Shown here: piece after piece, positions 24,701 to 34,712 of the stretch
How the letters are laid out: each line of letters opens with the position of its first letter
Numbering within the stretch: position 1 is the first letter of the stretch
NCBI GenBank assembly: GCA_018398575.1
Contig: JAGTXZ010000009.1
Location: 1,364,001-1,428,000 of the forward strand
Direction: 5' to 3'
Length of the DNA: 64,000 nt
Origin: Ampelomyces quisqualis
Taxonomy: Eukaryota > Ascomycota > Dothideomycetes > Pleosporales > Phaeosphaeriaceae
Notes under the pieces: model-generated
Databases searched by the model: none
Told to the model about the DNA's origin: nothing
Seen by the model: the letters and a program-made list of their open reading frames with translations, nothing else
Made by a program: the position numbers and the translations under genes

Positions 24701-25954
24701 TTTCCGCCGAAAAGATGCGCGAGATAAATATGTACAAACCTGACACTAACATGACTACACACTTCAATCAAGAACTCAAAGACTGGTACGTCCCTCTTAT
24801 GTACCAGCAGGTCCAATCCGAATCTGAATACGCCGCCCGCCGCGCCGCAGTCAGCGAATGGAACTCTACGCACAAGTGGAACAAGCGTGGTCTCGCCATC
24901 GTCCCTACCAAGTTCGGCATCTCCTTCACCGCGCTATTTCTAAACCAAGCTGGCGCGCTGGTGCACATTTACCACGATGGCAGTGTTCTGGTTGCACACG
25001 GCGGTACAGAAATGGGTCAAGGCCTACATACGAAAATGACGCAAATCGCTGCTGAAGCACTTCAAGTCCCTTTGTCAAACGTATTCATTAGCGAAACAGC
25101 GACAAACACGGTGGCGAATGCCTCCTCGACTGCGGCGTCAGCATCGAGTGATTTGAACGGCTACGCCATTTTCAACGCCTGCCAACAACTCAACATCCGC
25201 CTCCAACCTTATCGCGAGAAACTAGGCCAGGACGCAACCATGAAGGACATTGCTCATGCTGCATACTTTGACCGCTGTAATCTCTCTGCGCAAGGCTTCT
25301 ACTCGACGCCCGATATCGGGTACGTCTGGGGCGCCAACACGGGCCAAATGTTCTTCTATTTCACGCAGGGTGTCTCCGCATCCGAAGTCGAAATCGACAC
25401 GTTGACAGGCGACTTTACGGTCCTACGAGCCGACATCAAAATGGACGTCGGGCGATCAATCAACCCCGCAATCGACTACGGACAGATTGAAGGCGCGTTT
25501 GTGCAGGGTCAGGGCTTGTTCACAACGGAAGAGAGTTTGTGGGTGAGGGCTAGTGGGGCGATAGCGACAAAGGGCCCCGGAAATTACAAGATCCCGGGGT
25601 TTAGGGATATTCCGCAGGTTTTCAATGTGAGTTTGTTGAAGGATGTGGAGTGGGAGAATCTGAGGACGATTCAGCGGAGTAGGGGCGTTGGTGAGTCATT
25701 TCCCAAACTTCAGAAGGCGCTTTTTAGCTGACGTGCTACCAGGCGAACCGCCCCTTTTCATGGGCAGTTCAGTATTTTTCGCCATCCGCGACGCATTGAA
25801 GGCTGCGCGCAAGGAGTTTGGGGACGAGTCAGTGCTGAGTCTACAGTCTCCCGCGACACCCGAGCGGATCCGGGTTAGTTGCGCAGATCCGATTATCAAG
25901 AGGGCGCGCGTGGAGCCAACGGAAGGCGAGAAGAGTTTCTTCATTAGTATCTAG
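21770..25954 (+). CDS. hxA: Xanthine dehydrogenase (molybdenum-iron-flavin purine hydroxylase)
   Basis: Exons 21770-22193, 22247-25690 and 25743-25954 give 1359 residues, close to the usual length of about 1360 for fungal enzymes. The enzyme oxidises hypoxanthine to xanthine and uric acid with NAD, in purine catabolism in the cytosol. The plant-type 2Fe-2S cluster has Cys67, Cys72, Cys75 and Cys97. The second cluster has CGFC (Cys136/139) and CRC (Cys171/173). An FAD domain (around KIIAGSTE) and molybdopterin domains (GGGFGGKETRS, FRGFGGPQG) follow. The catalytic glutamate lies in GEPPLFMGS, just after the last splice junction. A cysteine/glycine-rich insert (GCCMEK, GGCCK) follows the second cluster. 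All junctions are split after the first codon base and restore conserved motifs. No neighbouring purine-pathway gene is present. Confidence 0.96.
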
Positions 25955-26842
25955 ATGAAAGTAAGTAGGGAGTGAGCGACATCAGAAGCAGACTGCATAT
26001 CTTTCCACCATTTCAACCGAGTATTTCTATCATCTAGATCCTATCTTCTTCTATCCTCACGTCCTCCGCCCACGTGTAGTCGTTGTATTTGTCCATGATT
26101 CTGTTGGTTGGGTGCTCTGGGGATGCATGTAGGATACTCGTGTTTTGCGGCGCCTGCATTGATTTCAAGGCGCAGAGATTCAAGGTACCGGATTGTCTAG
26201 TCGAGACTGTCATTGTCGAGACTCATGACTTGAGCTGGAGTCTGTCTCAAGTGGCAGGCATAGGAAGTGTGTCCAGAGTCCATGGTGGGTTCTTTTGTCC
26301 GTTCTGTATTATCGTGTAGCCATGCCGTCATGTTTCGAGGCTAGGGTTGAGTTGAGCCACGGAGACTAGTAGCCACCAACATGCGATGACGTCGGAGCCA
26401 GTGGAAGGGGCAGGTGGGGTTGACATGTCACGTGTCTCTGGTCCGAGTTCATCACGCCCTACGTAGGGCTGAAGAAGATTCCATCCATGGCACGAGACAT
26501 GCAGGCAGGGTAATTCATGCATTTGCAAACGCTCAAAGGTCTATGCAGGGCGGTAGGAAAAGATGGGAGGCATGTTCTAGGCTGGCTATGGACGTTGAAC
26601 CCTGCATTCCCATGACGACATGCCTGCGCCTGCTGGGAGCCCAGGCGGCGTGGAGAGTCGCAGACCAAGGAAAGAGTCGTGAGGGGCTGGAGGGTGTCGC
26701 AGGGCACGAGGCTGCACAGCGGGGCGCTCCTCGTGGCGGCGCGTGTGCTACCGCGTGCTGCCATGGGGCGACACCGTCAGCCAGCAATCGTGACATGCCG
26801 AGCGTCGCGCGCGGGGCGTGGCCCTCGTGATGCGGTGCCAGC
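25955..26842. other. Intergenic region between convergent genes
   Basis: This 890-bp interval separates the 3' ends of the xanthine dehydrogenase and HPt genes. It contains two CACGTG motifs (near 26071 and 26418) and several spurious reading frames. Nothing else was recognised. Confidence 0.65.
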
Positions 26843-27498
26843 TTATGGCGTGTCCTTGTAGAACTCCTTGAGCACATGCTTGACCTCGGCGAACTCCTCC
26901 TTTGCCTGCGCGATGACGGCTTTGAGCTTCTTGCAGGCCTCGTCCTCTTCGATGTCCTTTGTGCCTGCTTCGTCCTTGAGAGAGCCAAAGTGCTGGATCT
27001 TCTCGCACGAGTCCTTGACCTTGGTGAGGCCGAGCGTGGCCGACGAGCCCTTGAGGAAGTGGCCGAGCTCGCTGAGCGTCTTGAGGTAGTCGTCCTCCTT
27101 GTCCTTGTTCTCTCTGGGTGGTGTCAGCATGTGCGCGTGCGTGGCGCGTCGTAGGCGCGTGGCGGCGGGCGACTCACAGACTCGAGTCCATCTTGGCAAA
27201 TGTGCTGTCCGCCTGGCCGAAAAAGTCAAAGACGATGCTCTTGCTGAATTCGCGGTCGACCTCGTCCTCGTCCATCTCGAGGATCTGCTCAAAGGTCGCC
27301 GGGTCGATGGTGTCTTCCGCTCCGGGGATGGACATGATGCCCTCGGCACTGTTCTGTGGTTGGGATGTTAGCTGCGTATGCGGGGGGGGGGGAGGCGTGC
27401 AGAGGGTGCGACAGCACCGTGGAAAGGCACCTGGGCAGGGCAGGCAGGCGCGACGACGGGGGAGGGGCAGCGCGAACCTTGTCGTCGGTGACCGACAT
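26843..27498 (-). CDS. ypd1: Histidine-containing phosphotransfer protein (YPD1 type)
   Basis: Exons (minus strand) 27498-27478, 27353-27178 and 27113-26843 give 155 residues. The HPt signature is ELGHFLKGSSATLG with the phospho-accepting His84. The rest is helical and acidic, as in a four-helix-bundle HPt protein, and the length is near the 167 of yeast Ypd1. It carries phosphate between hybrid histidine kinases and response regulators (Ssk1 for the HOG MAP-kinase branch, Skn7 for the transcriptional branch), moving between cytoplasm and nucleus. The first intron has an unusual GTTCGC donor and a poly-G tract. If it is wrong, translation could start at the methionine at 27335 (MSIPGAED), leaving the HPt domain intact. 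Fungi usually have a single copy of this gene. Confidence 0.9.
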
Positions 27499-28456
27499 TG
27501 CTTAGAACACTGCACGGCACGCTGCAACGCAACAGTGGCCGTCTTCTGCTGGCTGAGACACGGGCGACACCCTCGTGTGCTTGGTGTCGCAGAGGCTGTT
27601 TTCTGCGCGCCTAGGTGGACCGACCGACCCGCACTTCTTCACTGGCAAGACTCGATGCGGTTAGGGTTGGACAAAAAGGGTCGGCCCGCCGAGCAGTGAG
27701 AGCCGTTGGGAGAGTGGGAGGCTGTCCAGACTGATGGCTGCCGTGTGGGTGTGTTTCGTGCTCGGTTTCGGGGTAGAGGGCACGGCAGGCAGTGGTGGTT
27801 TGCATCACGGCGAAAGAGGGGCACGCGGCAACGAGCCAGGGCACAAGGCTCGCTATATGTGGGTGGATCCCTCGACGTCAATCGACATGGGGAGCCCGCA
27901 GCGCGGCAACCCGGCGACTCGCCCGTGCCGCACCATGATGCCCCTCTGCGGCTGATGAAGCTGCCTTGGGGTGCTGCTTTGCTCGGCCAGCACTCGGGAG
28001 CGCGTGCAGCGTGTGGGTGGAGTGGATTCTGGAATCAAGACGGTGACGGCACGCCAAGCCAGTCTAGAAGCGTTGGATCATGCCAGAGGCATACGGATTA
28101 CGGAGTAGACGGTACGGATAGCACCGTAGCATTTATAACAGGGCGCTACGTCATCGCCGCCCATGTCATGGTGCAGATTTGCCGAATCTGCCCTGCGTCA
28201 CCGGCTTGTCCGCAAAACCACTAGCCGCCTCTCACGAGACGAGAACCAGCGCACTGCCCATAGCCCAGTCGCAATTTCACCACGTCGCACCATCAAACCG
28301 ACATCGGTGTGACACCCACACGCTTTGGTCATCGACGTTGACTAGCTTCATTGTGCAGTCGGGCCGCCCGTGCTGTATTATTGTACAGTGTACTATGCTG
28401 TGCCGAGTATTCATGTAATCATCAAAGTAGAGGGAGACGCATACACCGTCATCAAC
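27499..28456. other. Intergenic region upstream of the HPt gene
   Basis: This 960-bp, rather GC-rich interval has short overlapping frames on both strands but no recognisable product. It would hold the HPt promoter and the aminotransferase 3' end. A TACGGAGTA motif lies at 28099-28107. Confidence 0.6.
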
Positions 28457-30014
28457 CTACCCCTTGACCTTGTACATGGCCTCGGCGAGGCGTGCAACAT
28501 TCTCACTCGTGATACCGGCCACCGAGATGCGGCCGTCCTTGGTAGCGTACACGGAATGCTAGGGACCGTGTCAGCAATGTAAACAAGGTACAAGTGTCTG
28601 TAGTGGGAACTCACCTCCTTAGCCAGAGTGTCCATCTGCTCAGGCTTCAGGCCAGTGTACGCGAACATGCCAATCTGGGAGGTGATGTGGCTCCAGTCGT
28701 GCTTGCTGCCGAGCTTCTCGAGGTTCTCCTTGAGCAGAGCACGCATCGTGATGATGCGGTCGGCCATGCCCTTGACTTCACCGAGCCATTGCTTGTTCAA
28801 CGAGGCGTCGTTGAGGATCTCCGAGGCGATGCGGGCACCGTGGACTGGGGGGTTAGAGTAGAGTGGGCGCACGAGAATCTTGATCTGAGAGTCGACACGC
28901 TTCTTCTCATCGGCTGACTCGCAGACTACAGAGAAAGCGCCAACACGCTCGCCGTAGAGACCCTATGAATTGTCAGTGACATGACGGGTGTTGATTGAAG
29001 CTCAACACACCATGTTCTTGGCAAACGACTGGGCGAGGGCGGGGCGAAGGCCTTCCTTGATGAAGTGACGGAGCGCAAAGGCGTCCTTGTTGGTGTCGCC
29101 GCTGGCAAAGCCCTGGTAGGCCATGTCGAAGAAGGGGAAGTGGTCGCCCGCCTTGACAGCCTCGGCAATCTTCAGCCACTGCTCCTCAGTCGGGTCGACA
29201 CCAGTGGGGTTGTGGGCGCAAGCGTGGAGCAGGATGATGCTGCCCTTTGGCATGGCCTTGATGTCGGCGACCATGCCGTCAAAATCGAGACCAATGGTAT
29301 CCTTGTTGTAGTATCGGTACTTCTCGACCTTCAGACCTGAGTCCTTGAAGACGGCGTTGTGGTTTGCCCATGATGGGTTAGGAATGTAGATGGCCTTTGC
29401 ACCCGGGTAGTGGCGCTCGAGGAAGGCACCACCAATGCGGAGGGCACCGGTGCCGGAGATGGTCTGGGTGACGGCGATGCCGTCTTGGCTGAGAGGGGCA
29501 GAGTCGGAGCCGTAGGCGAGCTTGAGTGCAGCCTTTGTGAAGTTGGGGACACCGGTGATGCCAGCGTACTCCTTGTCGAGGTTTGACTCGATGATCTTCT
29601 TCTCCGCCTGCTTCACCGAAGGGAGGACGTAGGGCTTGCCCTTGTCATCGCGGTACGCACCAACACCTGCGCGAGTCAATGGCTTGTCCTACCGCATGAG
29701 GAAGGGCTTCGGACCCAAGTTGATCTTCTTTGGGTTGCTGTCGGCCTTGAAGGCTTCGGTAATGCCCAGGATAGCCTATTGTGGGGTGGCGGTGAGGACA
29801 ACTGTGCACACGGGTTTGTTTGGGAGAAACACGTACGTCCTGGAATGTGGTCAGTAGCATGACTCGAAGAGCGGGCTGGCAGCTCCCAAGGATAAGTACT
29901 CACTGGTGGTCCCTGGGCGATCTGCGACCATACTGAGACAGCTCGGATGCTGTTGGAGACGTAGAGCTGCCTGTTCGCCGCCCGACGCAATGCGGTTCTT
30001 GATGAGGCGAGCAT
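28457..30014 (-). CDS. Aspartate aminotransferase, mitochondrial type
   Basis: Predicted exons (minus strand) are 30014-29904, 29839-29837 (three bases), 29775-29715, 29666-29011, 28962-28615 and 28558-28457, giving 426 residues. The PLP enzyme interconverts aspartate plus 2-oxoglutarate with oxaloacetate plus glutamate and feeds the malate-aspartate shuttle. The N-terminus (MLASSRTALRRAANRQ) is a typical mitochondrial presequence. Conserved stretches include QGPPD-AILGITEAFK, INLGVGAYRDDKGKPYVLPSV, HACAHNPTGVDPT and the PLP-lysine motif SFAKNMGLYGERVGAF (Lys275). Removal of the 48-nt intron 29714-29667 eliminates an in-frame TAG and restores INLGVGAYRDD. The exon of only GAC supplies the conserved aspartate of GPPD. 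Its start lies about 310 bp from the divergent Gep3-like gene. Confidence 0.94.
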
Positions 30015-30323
30015 GGTGGATGTGCGTGAGGGTGCGTGAGGGTGTGTGAGGGTGAGAGAGAGAGAGGTGGATGTGCGTGCGGGTCCGTGAGGGTGTGTAA
30101 GGGTGTGTGAGGGTGTGAGAGAGAGAGAGAGGTACGGAGCGATAGTGAGGGTGGAGAGATACGGAGACTGGAGTACTCCACACCGAGCATGGGCCACCTG
30201 GGCGAGGCCGATGGCGCTCCGATTCGCCAGAGCCGTAGGTGCAAAGAATCTTCAATCCGATGGCCCCGGTGGGAAATAGACACCACCAAACAATGCGCAG
30301 CCCGTCGTCCATGCACCCACAGG
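30015..30323. promoter_or_regulatory. Bidirectional promoter with GT/GA-rich tract
   Basis: This 309-bp interval lies between two divergent start codons, both of genes for mitochondrial proteins. It contains a run of GTGAGGGTGTGTGAGGGTGA-like units and GAGAGAGAGAG tracts (about 30025-30135), purine-rich on the plus strand. Such tracts are common in compact fungal promoters. No specific factor site is recognisable. Confidence 0.55.
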
Positions 30324-32585
30324 ATGCGCCCTGCTCTTCGACAGGCGCGGCCGCTGCTGAGCCGTGACGCCCCCGCAGCGTCCATACCGCTCTTCCTCTG
30401 GCCTGCACTCCCCAGGGCCCCGTTGGCGCCCGCGAAACCCTTCTCGGCGGCCAGTCGAGCGCGACAACAACCCATCCCTTCCACCCAAGCCATCGCCATC
30501 GACAGCCCGCTCCGGGACACACCACCCACCATCACACCGCGCACCCAGGAAAGAGGGCTCCCCCGCGCCTGCCCGGGATGCGGCGCTCCCACCCAGCTGC
30601 TGGACAAGGCGGAAGCCGGCTACTACAGCGTTGACCGGAAAGCCACTCGGGAGTACCTGGGCCGGCCAGCAAGCAAGGCGCAAGAGGGCTGCGAGGATCA
30701 AATTTACGCACATGTGGTCAAGAACATCGACCCTGCGCTACGCGGTGCATTGGGCATCGTGGGCCACAACCCGGACGCCTCCACAGAAGTCGAGGAGCCG
30801 CCGGAGCCGCCACCAGCGCCACCAACGCCACCAACGCCAGTATGTGACCGATGCCACAACCTCATCCACCACCGCGTTGGCACGCCGATACACCACCCCA
30901 CCGTCGAAGCGATCCAGCAGACCATCGCCGAGTCTCCACACCGACGCAACCACATCTACCATGTTGTCGATGCCGCCGACTTCCCGCTCTCCATCGTCCC
31001 ACGCCTCCAATCATCGCTACGCATACCGAAGCTGAGAACGCAAAATCGCCGCGCGAAACACAAGGGATGGGTTGCCCATGATCGGATAGCCGAGATCAGC
31101 TTCATAGTCACCAGGGCGGATCTGCTGGCGCCCAAGAAGGAGCAGGTGGATGCGCTGATGCCATACATCAAACATGTGCTGCGAGATGCTCTGGGGCGTG
31201 AAAATCAGAATGCGCGACTGGGAAACGTCCGGCTTGTCAGTGCCAAACGAGGCTGGTGGACAAAGCAGGTCAAGGAAGACATCTGGGACCGTGGCGGCGC
31301 CGGCTGGATGGTGGGCAAGGTCAACGTGGGCAAATCGAATCTCTTCGAGGCCGTCTTCCCCAAAGGACGTGGGGCTGATTACCAGGAGCTTCGCAAGCTT
31401 CGCAGCGCAACCGAGCGCGAGGAGATGCTCAATAGTGCAAAGTCACTACAAGACCTGTCGCGAATACAACGAGAGCTCGCCGAGGAAGATGCACAAGCTG
31501 AACGTCGCGCCCAACAGACACAAGAACACATGCACCAGCCTCCGGAAGAGGTCGACCCAGAAGAAGACTTGGACGACCCCGACGCTCTCCTGCCCGCAGC
31601 CCAACCATACACACCGTATCCGGCCCTCCCCGTCGCCTCGTCGATTCCCGGCACTACCGCATCCCCCATTCGCATCCCCTTTGGCCGCAACCGGGGCGAA
31701 CTTATTGATCTCCCCGGTCTTGCACGCACCACGCCCGGACTCGAGACTTTCGTCCAGCCCACCTCCCAATCGGATCTCGTCATGACCGACCGCATGAATG
31801 CTACCCGCCACGCTCTCAAACCAGGACAATCCCTCATTCTCGGCGGAGGTCTCATCCGACTTACTCCACTGACCGAAGACCACGTCTTCATCATACACCC
31901 CTTCGTCCCCATGCACGCCCACGCCACCCGCACCGAAAAAGCCCGCGACTACCAATGCCAAACCTCGGACCGCCAACTGCAAGTCCCGCCCATCCTCGCG
32001 CCCAACGTCGGTAGCAAGATGAATTCCGCGGGCGTATTTCAGCTGAAATGGGACGTGACCAAAGCCCTCGCCGGGCCAGTCACTAGCTCTGTCGCCGGTA
32101 AGATGAAGCCAGAAAACCTGCCGTTTAGGATCTGGAGCACGGATATCTTGATCGAGGGCGTGGGGTGGGTCGAAGTTAGTTGTCAGACGCGCAGACCACC
32201 GGGCTGGAAACCCGTGGGCATGGTCAAGAAAGACCCGAATCACCTCCGCAAGCTCAAGTTCGCAGAGCAACAGAAGGAAAAAGAGCGCAAGGATCGGAAA
32301 TTCGGCCGACTGGTTGAAGGCAAGAACGAAGCTATTGCGCATGTGGATGCAGACGCGGAAGGTGTGGATGACGTTCCGTGCGACGAAATGCCAGACTGGG
32401 AAGACGCGTACCCTGAAATAGAAGTGTTTAGTCCGCTGGGCAAATTTGTGGGCGCGCGGAGACCCATGTGCGCGAGTACGGTGAGCGGACCGAAACACGT
32501 GCCTAGTCGAGACAGAAAAGTGCGACCGCCGCGGAGTATGGTCAGTGTGAAGAGGCAGAGGAAACCGACAAAAGCGTCTGCGTAG
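30324..32585 (+). CDS. GEP3: Circularly permuted mitochondrial GTPase (Gep3/Mtg3, YqeH-like)
   Basis: A single exon codes for 753 residues from the methionine at 30324. An upstream in-frame ATG at 30189 exists but would bury the presequence MRPALRQARPLL. A zinc-finger pair (CPGC, Cys83/86; CDRC, Cys174/177) precedes a GTPase whose motifs are permuted in the order G4 (TRAD, about 263-266), G5 (SAKRG), G1 (GKVNVGKSN, from about 331) and G3 (DLPGL, from about 462). This zinc-finger plus G4-G5-G1-G3 order defines the YqeH/Gep3 family, which assists assembly of the small mitochondrial ribosomal subunit. G4 is TRAD instead of the usual NKxD. A charged insert (about 380-430) separates G1 from G3. 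Conserved C-terminal segments (LILGGGLIRL and ILIEGVGWVEV) support the assignment. Confidence 0.9.
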   Translation: MRPALRQARPLLSRDAPAASIPLFLWPALPRAPLAPAKPFSAASRARQQPIPSTQAIAIDSPLRDTPPTITPRTQERGLPRACPGCGAPTQLLDKAEAGYYSVDRKATREYLGRPASKAQEGCEDQIYAHVVKNIDPALRGALGIVGHNPDASTEVEEPPEPPPAPPTPPTPVCDRCHNLIHHRVGTPIHHPTVEAIQQTIAESPHRRNHIYHVVDAADFPLSIVPRLQSSLRIPKLRTQNRRAKHKGWVAHDRIAEISFIVTRADLLAPKKEQVDALMPYIKHVLRDALGRENQNARLGNVRLVSAKRGWWTKQVKEDIWDRGGAGWMVGKVNVGKSNLFEAVFPKGRGADYQELRKLRSATEREEMLNSAKSLQDLSRIQRELAEEDAQAERRAQQTQEHMHQPPEEVDPEEDLDDPDALLPAAQPYTPYPALPVASSIPGTTASPIRIPFGRNRGELIDLPGLARTTPGLETFVQPTSQSDLVMTDRMNATRHALKPGQSLILGGGLIRLTPLTEDHVFIIHPFVPMHAHATRTEKARDYQCQTSDRQLQVPPILAPNVGSKMNSAGVFQLKWDVTKALAGPVTSSVAGKMKPENLPFRIWSTDILIEGVGWVEVSCQTRRPPGWKPVGMVKKDPNHLRKLKFAEQQKEKERKDRKFGRLVEGKNEAIAHVDADAEGVDDVPCDEMPDWEDAYPEIEVFSPLGKFVGARRPMCASTVSGPKHVPSRDRKVRPPRSMVSVKRQRKPTKASA

Positions 32586-32639
32586 GCCAGTGGTGTTGTA
32601 CAAACAACTTTTCAGAATTCAAAGTATCATTGTATATAT

Positions 32640-32680
32640 GGAATCATTCCACCCCCCCCCCCCTCAACCCCCCCGAGGCC
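32640..32680. repeat. Poly-C tracts downstream of the GTPase gene
   Basis: Two cytosine runs separated by TCAA lie between the convergent GTPase and mannosyltransferase genes. Homopolymers of this length are prone to sequencing error. Confidence 0.8.
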
Positions 32681-32858
32681 GCGTAGAGAGGATTTGGTCA
32701 TTGTACAACATGACGCCGTTATGCGTTTCTTTCCACAAAAAGCATGGTTGGTATGCAGGTTTCAAGACGGATCTGTCAACGCCATTCGCCAAGTGCGCCG
32801 TGAGCTGTGCTCCCATATCATCGCTCTTCTCCTCCAGGAACAGGTCCGGGTAGGTGGC

Positions 32859-33937
32859 TCATGCCTTTTGTAATGCGTCAAAGTAGGGTTGCTGTTCTTT
32901 TGCGCAGTCCCGTCCGTCCTTGTCGCAGCCGGGGAAGTTTGCGACGAGATCCCCTTCCTTGAACTGTCCGTTCTGCGGCGCCGCTGGGCCGTTTGCGTAC
33001 GAGTTTATGAGGTTCTGGGGGACCATGGCGAGTTTGGCGAGGATGGTGCCGTGCCATCTACAGGCAGTCAGTCTGCCGCGACGCGAACTGTATAGTCTGA
33101 AGATACTCACTGTACAATGTGCTCGAGGGCATGGAACTCGGCCTTCTGGAAGTTGTAGCTACGGTAGATGGGGTCGAACCAGACGTCCAAAAAGTACTTG
33201 GCCCACTCTCCGTTCCTGATGACGAAGCTGCTCGGGGCCAGGCCGTCCTTGTCCTGGGCCAGGACCAAGTCTATGCGGTCGCCCTTGAGGTTGCCGAATG
33301 TTTTGATGACGCTGTCAGGCGGGACGACGGGCGCGTTCGTAATCATGGTAGCCTCGAGCTTGGCGGATGTGAGGAGCGAGGTGTGGATAGGGAGGGTGGG
33401 GTTCATGATGAGCGCCGAGTGGTCGATGTACCAGAAGAAGGTCGAGCCTGGGTAGAGAGTCATGGCATGGCGCATGGCAGGCACGCGGGCCCATGTCGAT
33501 GGCGACTTCTCCAGCGGGTACTGGTCGCTGTAGGGGAACCAGGTTTTGTAGCCTGCCGGTGGTCAGTGCCGTGACGCAAGCAATCGGGGCAGCCGCGGCA
33601 TACCATGCCTCTTTGCATAGTCCTCGCGGTTGTGCCTGATCTTGGACACCCACTCGGGGTCCGCCTTGGGGTCTAGCACCGTGACAACAACCACGGGCGC
33701 ACCGCTTCCAATCGCGACCTTGGGCAGGGTTGGCGCCTTTGGGTCGCTGCGGCCGCCGCCGGTCCTCGCCAACAGCCAAAAGAGGGTGAGCACGCCCAGC
33801 ATCGCGAGGACGGCCACCCGCAGCCGCTCCCGCCGCAACAGATTCTTGAGCGCGGGCGGCAACCGCAATCCGCTCTGTTGGCGGGCGGCATAGGGCGGGG
33901 GCCGCGAGGTTTTTCGTGGGGGCATGGCGAAATGCAT
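32859..33937 (-). CDS. GT34 family Golgi mannosyltransferase (Mnn10/Mnn11-like)
   Basis: Exons (minus strand) 33937-33604, 33552-33111 and 33057-32859 give 324 residues. After a basic proline-rich tail a single membrane anchor (VAVLAMLGVLTLFWLLA, about 41-57) marks a type II Golgi protein. The lumenal part has GT34 motifs: VVVVTVLDPK, HNREDYAKRHGY, WARVPAMRHAM, the DxD-region equivalent WYIDHSALIMNP, and WHGTILAKLAMVPQNLINSY. GT34 enzymes of the Mnn10/Mnn11 type add alpha-1,6-linked mannose to N-glycan backbones in Golgi mannan polymerase complexes. The acidic motif is D-H-S-A instead of a strict DxD, as is usual near ALIMNP. A second in-frame ATG at 33925 is also possible. The divergent neighbour is phosphomannose isomerase, which feeds GDP-mannose synthesis. 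Confidence 0.9.
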
Positions 33938-34712
33938 TGTGTGTGTCGAGGCTGGTGGCCGGCCAGGGAGAGACCACTTTGGGATGTCGACGGGGGATCG
34001 AGCGGTGGAATCGAGGGATGCCAGAGCTGCTATTGATGCATAGCTGGCTGGTGCCCGGCAGAGTCAACACAAAAAAAATTGGCTGTGGACAGACGGGCGC
34101 GGCGCAAATAGTGTCAACATGGGGCGGCGGAAAAAGGGACGGATTTATGTACGTACCATGGTCGCGCGGTCGATGCCGCCGCCATACTGCATGTCGGAAA
34201 CTCCGGTGAAAAGGCCGAGGAGGGACATGATGCTGCACAGTCTGTTTACTCCCACATCACTAGCCACACAGCATCTTATTTTAAAGCTCTTCATGTGCTA
34301 CATTTGCTCCCACTCCGTGCGTTTCAATCCGATTTTTGGACGTTGGGCTATAAAGCTGTGAAGTCTTCTCGGCAGTTCATCGGTATCTCCGACATGCCCG
34401 TGCGCCTGGCTTGGCGGGCCTTGCACGCGTGTATCGACATTCACCCCCTTGCATCGAAAGCTTGGGTATTCTCGGCGAACCTGCTCTACAGTACCATCTA
34501 GTTTCGAGCGATCGATATCGCAAGTATTCGCAATTCGCCAGTTGGGGAGAGGAACGGATGGAGGGCCCAGAGCAGCCTTCAAAAGGGTTACCCGCCATGA
34601 CGTCGAGCGTGGTCACCTATCCTGATGGCGATATTTCAGCCAAACTCTCCGTTTCGTGACTACCTTTACGAACAACGATCGCATCTCATTCATCCCTCGC
34701 CACCTCGCAAAA
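33938..34712. promoter_or_regulatory. Shared upstream region of mannosyltransferase and phosphomannose isomerase
   Basis: This 775-bp interval separates two divergent start codons. A run of A (34069-34077) and several short frames are present, but no gene. A common promoter is possible, but the distance also allows two separate ones. Confidence 0.5.

Noticed and set aside
26533..26988. 151-codon minus-strand frame overlapping the HPt 3' exon
   Set aside because: It overlaps the confident HPt exon in another frame and is rich in Arg/Ser, as expected for a shadow.
31446..32603. 385-codon minus-strand frame antisense to the Gep3-like gene
   Set aside because: It lies opposite a well-supported coding frame in GC-rich sequence and is a codon-bias shadow.
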